A stretch of 13,700 nucleotides of DNA from DATKYV01 sp035528275 (GTDB taxonomy: Bacteria > Acidobacteriota > Terriglobia > UBA7540): NCBI GenBank assembly GCA_035528275.1, contig DATKYV010000159.1:1-13700 (forward strand). The letters are read 5' to 3'. Of the stretch, positions 6,813-13,700 are shown piece after piece. The notes beneath the pieces were generated by a model. It had not been told where the DNA came from and searched no databases. It worked only from the letters and a program-made list of their open reading frames with translations. Position numbers and translations under genes: made by a program. How positions within the stretch are numbered: the first letter of the stretch is position 1; every line of letters begins with the position of its first letter.

Positions 6813-6885
6813 GTAGCGGCGGCTTTATGCCGCCAAACCTCGTGTTGGAATGATTGGACCTATGGCGGGATAAACCCGCCGCTAC
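6813..6885. repeat. Paired REP-like palindrome (BIME-like unit)
   Basis: Two 22-base units lie head to head. The left unit (6813-6834) starts GTAGCGGCGGC and folds as GGCGGC-tttat-GCCGCC. The right unit (6864-6885) ends CCCGCCGCTAC and folds as GGCGGG-ataaa-CCCGCC. The right unit equals the reverse complement of the left except at two positions, which are compensatory within the hairpin stem. The spacer is 29 bases. This is the architecture of extragenic REP elements mobilised by REP-associated tyrosine transposases. It sits in the gap after the cyclase gene and before the epimerase gene, where it could also act as an RNA 3'-end stabiliser. Confidence 0.7.
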
Positions 6886-6915
6886 AAAGTGCGAACCCCC
6901 TCTTTCAGCACCCTG

Positions 6916-7632
6916 CTAGACCACCGCCACGGCGCGAATCGGCGAGCCCGAGCCGCCGCGGATCTTCAGCGGCATGGCGAGAAAGAGGAAGAAATCCGGG
7001 AGCTGCTCGAGGTTGGTGAGGTTTTCGACGATCAGGACCTGTTTCTCGAGCACCACGGGATGAATAGGATTCTTGGCGAGCGCCCCCGGCGGGTCCGGCG
7101 AAAGCGTATCCACCCCCAGCGCGCCCACCGATTTCTCGATCAGGTATTCCGCCGCGCCCATGCTCACCCCGGGCCAGTCCAACACGTAGCGCTTGTCGTC
7201 GGGCCGCAGTCCCCAGTGAGCCGACCACCCGAAGTTGAATAGCACAATGTCGCCCGCTTTCAGCGCTCCGTGCTCCTCCTCCCATTCGGCGACAAAGGTC
7301 TCGGTCACATAATCGCCTTCTTTGAACTCCCGGCAGTCAAGGCGCACGCCCCGGCCCATGAGGCGCGTGAGCGGGACCTGTTCGATGGTGACGTGCGCCC
7401 GGGGCTTGGCGTCGCTGATGAAGTGCGCCGGGGCGTCGACGTGCGTGCCGTTGTGCTCGTTCATCACCAATTGATAAGTCAGCGAGCGCCCGCCGTGCCA
7501 GTACGATCCCCAAAGATTGTGAAAGTATTTGGAATGCGTCGGATAGTTGGGGATGTGTTCTTCGAGCGTTTGGCTGAGGTCAATCACCCGGGCGCTGCGG
7601 ATGGTCTCACTCAAACTCGTGGTCTCGGTCAT
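6916..7632 (-). CDS. Cyclase-family (PF04199) metal-dependent hydrolase
   Basis: A 238-residue cytoplasmic protein of the cyclase / kynurenine formamidase superfamily. The metal-binding motif HNGTHVDAPAHF is at about residues 60-71 (the HxGTHxDxPxH pattern). The N-terminal DLSQTLEEHIPNYP and the C-terminal ALGVDTLSPD are also typical. Members hydrolyse amide or ester bonds, for example N-formylkynurenine or isatin, and some are associated with sugar-acid or aromatic catabolism; the substrate here is unknown. There is no kynurenine-pathway neighbour, so I do not call it kynB. The ATG at 7630-7632 has GGGG about eight bases upstream. It is divergent from the Gfo/Idh gene across a 188-base gap, and a REP-like pair follows its 3' end. 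Confidence 0.85.
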   Translation of the reverse strand: MTETTSLSETIRSARVIDLSQTLEEHIPNYPTHSKYFHNLWGSYWHGGRSLTYQLVMNEHNGTHVDAPAHFISDAKPRAHVTIEQVPLTRLMGRGVRLDCREFKEGDYVTETFVAEWEEEHGALKAGDIVLFNFGWSAHWGLRPDDKRYVLDWPGVSMGAAEYLIEKSVGALGVDTLSPDPPGALAKNPIHPVVLEKQVLIVENLTNLEQLPDFFLFLAMPLKIRGGSGSPIRAVAVV

Positions 7633-7703
7633 GGTTTTACCCCATTAGGGAAATGAAAACGGTTCGAGGCATGAAGTATAAAGGATGAGAGTTAAACATT
7701 GAA

Positions 7704-7717
7704 GCGGAAGGCTCCGC
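7704..7717. repeat. Small hairpin in the cyclase / Gfo-Idh divergent intergenic region
   Basis: GCGGA (7704-7708) and TCCGC (7713-7717) frame a four-base loop in the 188-base divergent gap 7633-7820. The gap also holds a TATAAA (7677-7682) without a convincing -35 partner. No promoter, operator or riboswitch in the gap can be supported. Confidence 0.25.
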
Positions 7718-7820
7718 CGCTGGTTTGTGCTTCAATCTACGCTGGGCATCCATTAGACTTCGACGTTCACCGGCAGGCCGTTCACGACAGGCAAGAACTC
7801 TTGAAAGAAGCGAGACGGGC

Positions 7821-8967
7821 ATGAGGCATCACTCACGACGTGATTTCTTGAAGCAACTGGGCGTGGGAGCGGCAGCGTGGCCGGCCGCAGGTCACACGTT
7901 CGCAGGGCCGTCAGTGCAAGAGTCGGACCTGGGAGCGAAGCCGTTGGGCTACGCCGTGGTGGGCATCGGCAATCTGGCCAAGGGCCAGATTCTCCCGGCG
8001 TTGAGAACCACCAAGCGCTCGCGCCTGGTGGCGCTGGTGAGCGGCGACCCCGCCAAAGCGCGCCACTACGCGCGGCTCTACGGCGCGCCGGAGAAGAACA
8101 TTTACAACTACGAGAACTACGACCAGATGGCCTCCAATCCCGAGATCGATGTCGTCTACGTCGTCCTCCCGAACAGCATGCACGCCGAGTACACCATCCG
8201 CGCGGCAAGAGCGGGCAAACACGTGCTCTGCGAGAAACCCATGGCCACCACGGTGAAGGACACCGAAGAAATGGTCGCCGTCTGCCGCCAAGCAAGGAAG
8301 CGGCTGATGGTCGCTTATCGGCTTCACTACGAACCCTACAACCTGGCAGCGATGAAGATGTGCCGGGAAAAAGAGCTTGGACAGATCAAGCTGATCGACG
8401 CGGAATTCGGCTTCGTCATCGGCGATCCCACGCAGTGGCGGTTGAAGCACGCCATGGCGGGCGGCGGCTCGCTCATGGACATCGGCATATACTGCCTGCA
8501 GGCGGCGCGTTACCTGACCGGCGAGGAGCCGGTGAGCGTCTACGCTGAGCAGCGGTCGTCGGACCCCGTGAAGTTCAAGGAAGTGGAGGAAAACATTTCC
8601 TTCATGCTCAGGTTCCCGAGCGGAGTCATCGCCAATTGCTATTCGAGCTATGGCATCAACTACGTCGACCACTACCGCGTTCAACTACGTCGACCACTAC
8701 CGCGTGGGTGGCTCCGAGGGCTGGCTGGAGATGGAACCGGCTCATGTCTATTCTGACCTCGTGCAGCGAGTGTACAAGGACGGGAAATTCATCGTGACCA
8801 CGCCCTCCACCTGGGACCAATTCGCCGCCGAGATGGACGCCTTCTCCGAAGCTATCCAGCAGGACCGCGATGTGGCCACCCCCGGCGAAGAGGGCGTGCG
8901 CGACATGAAGATCCTGATGGCGTGTTATGAGTCGCCACGCACGGGGAATACCATGAAGCTAACCTAA
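7821..8967 (+). pseudogene. Tat-exported Gfo/Idh/MocA oxidoreductase, frameshifted by a 25-bp tandem duplication
   Basis: The N-terminus has a twin-arginine signal (SRRDFLKQLGVGAAAW), so a folded, NAD(P)-carrying enzyme would be exported, as in glucose-fructose oxidoreductase. The Rossmann motif is GYAVVGIGNLAKGQILPAL, followed by the catalytic-lysine motif CEKP and GGGSLMDIGIYCLQAARYL, all typical of the GFOR branch. The first frame reads to a stop at 8756, but after residue VDHYRV (about 8680) the protein becomes nonsense. The correct continuation, GGSEGWLEMEPAHVYSDL, is in another frame and ends with TAA at 8965-8967. Removing one of two identical 25-base copies gives a normal 373-residue protein. 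ATG 7821 was chosen because it places the RR motif next to the start. Substrate unknown, probably a sugar or its derivative. Confidence 0.85.
8656..8705 (+). repeat. Perfect 25-bp tandem duplication inside the Gfo/Idh gene
   Basis: Bases 8656-8680 and 8681-8705 are identical and adjacent (each begins tcaactacgtcgacc and ends ccgcgt). Twenty-five is not a multiple of three, so the second copy shifts the frame. One copy encodes the family-typical INYVDHYRV, and the second copy repeats it in a different frame. Confidence 0.95.
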
Positions 8968-8983
8968 AGGGGAAACACGCCGG

Positions 8984-10747
8984 GTGAGCGCCGGATGCAC
9001 CGTGCTTAGGCAAATCCGTTTCAAGCTTGCTGTTCTTCTGCCGCTCGCGAGCGCGCTGCTGTTATTGACAGCAGCGGATCGCCCCGCGGTCCGTTTCCGA
9101 TTTAACGTCCCGGTGCGCATACGCGACGGCGTAACGCTGGCCGCCCACGTTTTTCTCCCCGAAGGCGAAGGCAAGTATCCGGTCATTCTGATTCGCACGC
9201 CTTACGGGAAGGAGGGCGAACAGGGCGGCGCGGTGTATTTTGCCGAGCGCGGCTACGCCGTCGTCACCCAGGACACGCGCGGGCGCAACGATTCGGACGG
9301 CGAATGGTACGCCTTCAGGAACGAAGCCGATGATGGCTACGACTCCATCGAGTGGGCGGCCAGCCAGTCCTGGTCGAACGGCAAAGTGGTGACCATGGGC
9401 GGCTCGTATCTCGCTATCGACCAGTGGCTTGCCGCCACGCGCCGCAGCCCGCACCTTGTGGCGATGGTCGTGCTGGTCAGTCCCTCCGACCTTTACAGGA
9501 ATACGATCTATCCCGGAGGCGCATTCCAACTCGGGACGGCGGCAAGCTGGGCGGTGGGCACCGGCCGGCATCGGCTGATGACGGAGGAGATGAAGCTGAT
9601 TTCCTGGCCGCAGATCTTCCGGCACCTCCCGGTTCAATCCGCCGCCGCTGCCGCCGGATTCGAGCCTAAATTCTATCAGGATTGGGTTGACCACCCCTCG
9701 CGCGACGACTACTGGAAAGGCCTGAGTTGGGAGGAGGCCTACTCGAACCTCAACATTCCGGTCTTGCACATCGGCGGGTGGTTCGACATCTTCCAGGAAG
9801 GGACCATCGAGAATTTTGTCGAGATGGCCCGCCAGGCGCCCCAGGCGGCGCGCAGCGCCCAGAAGCTCTTAATGGGGCCCTGGGCTCACGGCGCGTATGG
9901 ACCCAAGGTCGGCGAGGTGGATTTCGGCCCGCGGTCGGTGATCGATATCCGCGCCAAGGCTTTACGCTGGCTGAACCGTTACGTCCGGGGAGAGGAAAAC
10001 GGGGTCGGGGAGGAACTCCCCATCGAGATCTTCACCATGGGTGTGAAGGATTGGAGAAGCGAAACGGCCTGGCCGCCACCCGACGCCACGCCGACCAGAT
10101 TCTTCCTCCACAGTCAAGGCGGAGCAAACAGTGCGGAGGGAAACGGCACGCTCTCCACGGCGGGCCCAGGCGACGAACCTCCCGACCGGTACGACTACGA
10201 CCCTGCCGACCCGGTTCCCACTACGGGCGGCGGGACTTGCTGCAATCCTGTGCTGATCCCCTGGGGTGCGATGGACCAGCGTAGAATCGAAAACCGCAAG
10301 GATGTGTTGATCTACACTTCCCCGCCTCTTGAAAAAGACCTGGAAGTAACCGGCCCCGTGGCAGTCCACCTCTTGGTTTCCACCGACGCTCCCGATACGG
10401 ACTGGACCGCCAAACTCGTGGATGTGGCTCCCGACGGTTTCGCCATGAACCTAACCGACGGAATCCTCCGCGCTCGTTATCGCAACTCCTTCCAGCGCCC
10501 GGAGCTTTTGGACACCGGTAAGATCTACGAATATGAAATTGCTGCCGGCAACACCAGCAACGTCTTTTTGAAAGGGCACCGCATTCGCCTGGAGATATCG
10601 AGCAGCAATTTCCCGCGCTTCTCCCGAAACACCAACACCGGCCACCAGCCCGAGAAGGATTCCAATTTCGTCGTCGCCCGGCAGACTCTGTATCACGACA
10701 CCAGGCGGGCCTCTTACGTCACCTTGCCGGTTCGAAGTGAAAACTGA
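8984..10747 (+). CDS. Secreted CocE/NonD family serine hydrolase (PepX/cocaine-esterase type)
   Basis: A 587-residue hydrolase of the Xaa-Pro dipeptidyl-peptidase / cocaine esterase family, which cleaves acyl or peptide bonds. The N-terminus has a signal-like helix (KLAVLLPLASALLLLTA). The catalytic domain contains GYAVVTQDTRGRNDSDG (about 90-106), nucleophile S141 in MGGSYLAIDQW, D268 in GGWFDIF and H302 in GPWAHG. The C-terminal jelly-roll domain (VLIYTSPPLEKDLEVTGP to GHRIRLEISSSNFPRFSRN) is typical. The family motif is GxSYxG; here the last glycine is alanine. The start is GTG at 8984, with aaagggga about ten bases upstream; GTG at 9002 is an alternative that gives a shorter signal peptide. 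It begins 16 bases after the Gfo/Idh stop, so the two are probably co-transcribed. Natural substrate unknown. Confidence 0.9.
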   Translation: MSAGCTVLRQIRFKLAVLLPLASALLLLTAADRPAVRFRFNVPVRIRDGVTLAAHVFLPEGEGKYPVILIRTPYGKEGEQGGAVYFAERGYAVVTQDTRGRNDSDGEWYAFRNEADDGYDSIEWAASQSWSNGKVVTMGGSYLAIDQWLAATRRSPHLVAMVVLVSPSDLYRNTIYPGGAFQLGTAASWAVGTGRHRLMTEEMKLISWPQIFRHLPVQSAAAAAGFEPKFYQDWVDHPSRDDYWKGLSWEEAYSNLNIPVLHIGGWFDIFQEGTIENFVEMARQAPQAARSAQKLLMGPWAHGAYGPKVGEVDFGPRSVIDIRAKALRWLNRYVRGEENGVGEELPIEIFTMGVKDWRSETAWPPPDATPTRFFLHSQGGANSAEGNGTLSTAGPGDEPPDRYDYDPADPVPTTGGGTCCNPVLIPWGAMDQRRIENRKDVLIYTSPPLEKDLEVTGPVAVHLLVSTDAPDTDWTAKLVDVAPDGFAMNLTDGILRARYRNSFQRPELLDTGKIYEYEIAAGNTSNVFLKGHRIRLEISSSNFPRFSRNTNTGHQPEKDSNFVVARQTLYHDTRRASYVTLPVRSEN

Positions 10748-11941
10748 TTATGGGACGACGGCGAAGTAGCCCGGCTTCCACCGCAGCTCGATGCCTTTGC
10801 GGCGGGCTTCCACGCGGATGGTCCGGTAGGTCCCGTCGATACGGTCATTGGTGGGACTGTATCCGATGCTGTACTGCTCGTCGAGTTCGCGCCCGATCGC
10901 CTCCAGCGACTCCGCCAGCTGGATTAGCCTGGTGGCTGAATAGATTCCGGTCGAGGCGCCCAGACCTTTGTTCTGCGACGTATCGCCGATCTGGCCGTGG
11001 GAAAGGTACCCGGTGCCCAGGTCGGTTCCCGGAGTCTCCCGCCGGGGAAAATAAGCGGCCCCGCCGGTCGCCTCGGAGATCTCCTCCAAGATTTTGTCTC
11101 CGGGGTTGTCGTAACCGTAGGCCGAAATTCCGATCGTATAGATGAAAGCTTCCGCCCTCCGGGCCATGGAAATGGCCTCGGCCAGCGTGCGCTCGCTTTG
11201 AACATCGCGCCCGTCGCTCAGCACGAGCAGTACGCGGCGCGTATCCTCAGGCGGGCCGGCCTTCATCAGCTTCTCTTTGCAGGCGAAGTAGATGGCGTCG
11301 TAAAGCGCCTTGCCGCCGCCTGCCTTCAGGGTACGAATCTTTTCGTTCAGGACTTGCGGATCGTTCGTGAACTCCTGCACGATGGAGCTGGTGGCGTCGA
11401 ACGTCTGCAGGAAGATCTGGTGTTTGCTCTTCAAACCCTTCAGCATGCTGAAAACGAATTCGCTGGCCGCGTCCTTTTCGAATTCCATCGCCGGACGCGC
11501 GCTGTTGCTGGTGTCGATAATCAGGCCGATCCTCAGCGGGGGGCGCAGTTCGCGGCTGAAGTACTTAATGGCCTGCTGAACTCCGTCCTCGTAGATCTCG
11601 AAATCTTCCTGAGTGAGATCGATAACCGGAAGACCTCGCTTGTCGAGCACGGTCACAGGCACGTTCACGACCTCCACCCGGACGGCGATGTTTTCGGAAT
11701 CCGAGGGTGAGCCCGGCTGCGCGGGAGGGGCGACGGGCTGGCCGGCCGAATTCTCTGCGGACTTGACCTTCGCCTTATCCCCCGAGCCCTGCGCTACGGC
11801 GCGCGTCGCGAAAGACCCCGCCAGAACCAGAAAGGCCAAGGCACACAGGAGAAACTCCGGCGTCGCGGAAGGTCGCCGCCCGAATCGCGCGCGACGTTCC
11901 CGCCGGGGTTTCAAATCTGAATGAAAGAGTCCCCAGAGCAT
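10748..11941 (-). CDS. Secreted von Willebrand factor A protein, VWFA-related Acidobacterial family
   Basis: A 397-residue protein with an extended basic N-terminus and signal helix (EFLLCALAFLVLAGSF, then ATRAVAQ), a proline-rich linker, a short domain (VVNVPVTVLDKRGLPVIDLT then QEDFEIYEDGVQQAIKYFS) and a VWA domain. The MIDAS metal site shows DTSNS (about 143-147) and LSDGRD (about 241-246). The usual threonine position in GG-T-ALYDAI is lysine here (GGKALYDAI, about 209-216). The layout 'NVPVTVLDKRG...DFEIYEDG...' followed by VWA is that of the TIGR03436 group, which is expanded in Acidobacteria. It is probably periplasmic or surface-exposed and mediates protein or matrix binding; the partner is unknown. 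Its stop codon abuts that of the convergent CocE gene. The start is ATG 11939-11941. Confidence 0.88.
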   Translation of the reverse strand: MLWGLFHSDLKPRRERRARFGRRPSATPEFLLCALAFLVLAGSFATRAVAQGSGDKAKVKSAENSAGQPVAPPAQPGSPSDSENIAVRVEVVNVPVTVLDKRGLPVIDLTQEDFEIYEDGVQQAIKYFSRELRPPLRIGLIIDTSNSARPAMEFEKDAASEFVFSMLKGLKSKHQIFLQTFDATSSIVQEFTNDPQVLNEKIRTLKAGGGKALYDAIYFACKEKLMKAGPPEDTRRVLLVLSDGRDVQSERTLAEAISMARRAEAFIYTIGISAYGYDNPGDKILEEISEATGGAAYFPRRETPGTDLGTGYLSHGQIGDTSQNKGLGASTGIYSATRLIQLAESLEAIGRELDEQYSIGYSPTNDRIDGTYRTIRVEARRKGIELRWKPGYFAVVP

Positions 11942-12089
11942 GGTTGCTTAACGGCGACGCAACCTCTTCCCCCAAAGTCCGCGTACATATCTTACCCCAA
12001 ACATCGTCCCCGGAGTAGCTGGCGGCGAGTTCGGCCGGTCGCATCGCTCCGCACGCGTTTGCGATACCCGATTGGATGCATACCAACGG

Positions 12090-12104
12090 GGCGCGTTGCG
12101 CGCC
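12090..12104. promoter_or_regulatory. Inverted repeat upstream of the CDF gene, possible operator
   Basis: GGCGCG (12090-12095) and CGCGCC (12099-12104) are perfect inverted halves around TTG. They overlap a possible -35 box (TTGCGC, 12096-12101), which has TACAAT as -10 (12120-12125) 18 bases on. A metal-responsive repressor site would fit an efflux gene, but this is speculation. Transcription would begin only a few bases before the ATG at 12136. Confidence 0.25.
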
Positions 12105-12135
12105 GATTCACCTCTGTCATACAATCGCACGGAAG

Positions 12136-13064
12136 ATGGGCTTGCACGCTCCGACCCGTTCACGCTCGGCCAACTGGGCGGTGAAGATTGCCCTGGTGGT
12201 GACCGTAGCCCTGGTCACCCTGGAATTTGTGGCGGGAACGCTCGCCACAGCCTGGCGCTGATCAGCGATGCCTGGCACAACTTCACGGACGTCCCCGCGT
12301 TGGTCCTCTCCTGGATCGCCCTCTACTTCGAGCAGAAGCCCCCCGACCACCGGAAGACTTTCGGCTACCATCGGGCGGGCGTGCTGGCCGCTTTCGTCAA
12401 CGGTCTTTTCCTGGTGGGTGTGGCCTTGTACATCTGCTACGAGGGATACGAGCGGATCGTGCGGCCGGTTGCCGTGGCCACGGGCACGATGCTCGCCGTG
12501 GGAGCCATCGCCCTGGTGGTCAACGGGGGAATCTCGCTGGCCCTGGCCCGCGAGAGGCGAAACCTGAACCTCCGCGCCGTCTTCATTCACAATTTGGGCG
12601 ACGCCCTCTCGAACATCGGCATCATCGCCGGGGCATGGCTGATCCGCAAAACCGGCCAACCGCTCATCGACCCGCTCATCGCCTTCCTCATCGCGGGAAT
12701 GATTCTGTGGACGGCCATCGGCATCATCGCCGAGTCTTCCAACATCCTGCTCGAAAGCCTGCCTCGCGGCATGAACCTGGAGAAAGCGGCGAACGCCATG
12801 CTGGAAGTGTCCGGCGTGCGCGAGGTCCACGACGTCCACATCTGGAGCCTGGGCTCGGAATCGCGCGCCCTTTCCTGCCACGTGTCGATCCTCGACATGC
12901 CCACGTCCGAAACCGAGCAGATTGCCCGCCGCCTGCGTGAAGTCCTGGGCAGCAGGTTTGGCATTACCCACACCACCATCCAGTTCGAACACACTCATGC
13001 GCCCGGCGATTTTCACATGTACATGCCGGAACCCGCCCGGTCCGCTGGCGATCGAGAAGAGTAA
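12136..13064 (+). pseudogene. Cation diffusion facilitator metal-efflux protein (CzcD/ZitB type), one-base frameshift
   Basis: An inner-membrane antiporter that exports Zn2+, Co2+ or Cd2+ in exchange for protons. The N-terminus from ATG 12136 (MGLHAPTRSRSANW) and helix 1 (VKIALVVTVALVTLEFVAG, then TLA) lie in one frame, which stops at 12261. The rest continues in another frame from HSLALISDAWHNFTDV, through the remaining helices, to TAA at 13062-13064. One additional base near 12244-12247 (gcc ac to gcc cac) joins the two as a continuous 309-residue protein whose spacing matches CzcD. The metal-site pairs H-N-F-T-D (helix 2) and H-N-L-G-D (helix 5) are both present, as is the C-terminal cytoplasmic domain (VHDVHIWSLGSESRALSCHV). 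An ATG at 12076 is an alternative start. The missing base may be a sequencing error. Confidence 0.82.
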
Positions 13065-13104
13065 TACCGGTCAACACTGCCGAGGGCATCGCAAGGGGAG
13101 CGCC

Positions 13105-13700
13105 TCACCAGATCAGCGCCGCTGGGGCATCGCCGGAGAGGACTTCCGGATCGAGCGCGTATCCAAAGCCTGGCGTCCCGTTCAGTTCGATGAAACCGTT
13201 CTTCGGTTGCGGTTCGCCCTTCAGGAGGGTCCGGCCACCCTGGGCGAAGATGTCCACAAATTCGGCGCGGGGCGCGTTGGTGGTGCTGAGGACGAAATGG
13301 TAGGTGGGAGCGCCGACCCCGTGCGGGATCACGGGCAAGCCGTAGGCGCTCGCCATGGCAGCGATCTTCTTCAGTTCGGATAGCCCTCCCGCTCGGTAGA
13401 TGTCCGGCTGGAGGATGTCCACCGCCTTCTTCTCGATGAGAGCTCGGAAGCCGTACCGGGTATATTCGTGCTCTCCTCCTGCAAGCTGCATCTCTGGCAC
13501 GGCGTCCTTAATTCTCCGGTAAGAATCAACCTGGTCGGGCGGCACCGGTTCTTCAATCCACAGGACTCCAAAATCTCTCACACCCTTGGCCAGGGCGATG
13601 GCGTATGGCACATCGAGCCCCATGTAGCAGTCGAGCATGATGTCACCTTCCGGGCCGATCAGCTTTCGCGTACGCTCCACCAGTTGAAGGTTGCGGCGAA
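13105..13700 (-). CDS. Enolase-superfamily sugar-acid dehydratase, L-rhamnonate dehydratase-like (partial, runs off right edge)
   Basis: The C-terminal half (about 198 residues) of a mandelate racemase / muconate lactonizing enzyme family protein, which removes water from an acid sugar using Mg2+. Metal ligands are seen in order: D in MLDCYMGLDV, E in WIEEPVPP, and E in AGGEHEYTRYGFRALIEK. The catalytic Asp-His pair is D in DILQPDIYRAGG and H in PVIPHGVGAPTYHF. GGEHEYTRYGFR, the histidine motif and the C-terminal PGFGYALDPE resemble L-rhamnonate dehydratase, though other acid-sugar dehydratases (such as galactonate or fuconate) are possible. The frame is open to base 13700, so the GTG at 13678-13680 is probably internal. 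It is convergent with the CDF gene, with 40 bases between the stops. Cytoplasmic. Confidence 0.85.
   Translation of the reverse strand, partial: RRNLQLVERTRKLIGPEGDIMLDCYMGLDVPYAIALAKGVRDFGVLWIEEPVPPDQVDSYRRIKDAVPEMQLAGGEHEYTRYGFRALIEKKAVDILQPDIYRAGGLSELKKIAAMASAYGLPVIPHGVGAPTYHFVLSTTNAPRAEFVDIFAQGGRTLLKGEPQPKNGFIELNGTPGFGYALDPEVLSGDAPAALIW

Noticed and set aside
7911..8684. A 257-codon minus-strand frame opposite the Gfo/Idh gene
   Set aside because: It is the complement of conserved Rossmann-fold sequence and has no motif of its own.
8656..8705. Start of a CRISPR or satellite array
   Set aside because: Only two copies with no spacer, inside a coding sequence; a simple tandem duplication explains it.
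8650..8967. A separate 105-residue gene at the 3' end of the Gfo/Idh region
   Set aside because: It is the C-terminal part of the same enzyme, separated only by the 25-bp duplication; its apparent ATG lies in another frame's GINYVD segment.
12076..12261. A separate 61-residue membrane peptide before the CDF gene
   Set aside because: Its last part is helix 1 of the CDF protein, and joining it with one extra base gives exact family spacing.

Overview
The window is GC-rich and bacterial. It most likely comes from an acidobacterium, probably uncultured. The best marker is a secreted von Willebrand A protein at 10748-11941 of the type seen as a large paralogous group in Acidobacteria. The rest of the content (periplasmic TPR proteins, Tat-exported Gfo/Idh/MocA oxidoreductase, secreted CocE-type hydrolase, AGE epimerase, REP-like palindromes) is compatible with that. 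No rRNA, tRNA, CRISPR array, IS element or phage gene was seen, and no stretch above 300 bases lacks a gene.

Left part (1-3276), minus strand, probably one transcript: a small cytoplasmic TPR protein; a remnant of threonine dehydrogenase (tdh) that keeps only the first and last few dozen residues; an intact kbl (2-amino-3-ketobutyrate CoA ligase); an exported TPR protein; and the first 33 codons of a further exported or membrane protein that leaves the window at base 1. The tdh-kbl order is that of the classical threonine-to-glycine route, but the first enzyme is gutted here.

Middle part (3465-7632): an ACS-type major facilitator transporter for an organic or sugar acid, with a possible 23-codon leader ORF whose stop overlaps the transporter start; a small membrane-anchored protein with weak resemblance to YpmS/LmeA-like proteins; then, on the minus strand, a secreted AGE/cellobiose 2-epimerase-type enzyme and a cyclase-family metallohydrolase, separated by a paired REP-like palindrome.

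Right part (7821-13700): a Tat-exported Gfo/Idh/MocA oxidoreductase, frameshifted by an exact 25-bp tandem duplication, followed 16 bases later by a secreted CocE/NonD hydrolase. The VWA protein is convergent with it, with no base between the stop codons. Next comes a CDF metal-efflux gene with a one-base frameshift near its first membrane helix, and finally the C-terminal half of an enolase-superfamily sugar-acid dehydratase resembling L-rhamnonate dehydratase, which runs off the right edge.

How the parts fit: the transporter, epimerase, cyclase, Gfo/Idh enzyme and dehydratase all suggest use of plant- or polysaccharide-derived sugars and sugar acids. They are not one operon, and the link is inference. 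Three damaged genes within about 10 kb are the most striking feature: either local gene decay, or errors in a draft or metagenomic assembly. I found no convincing new multi-gene system.
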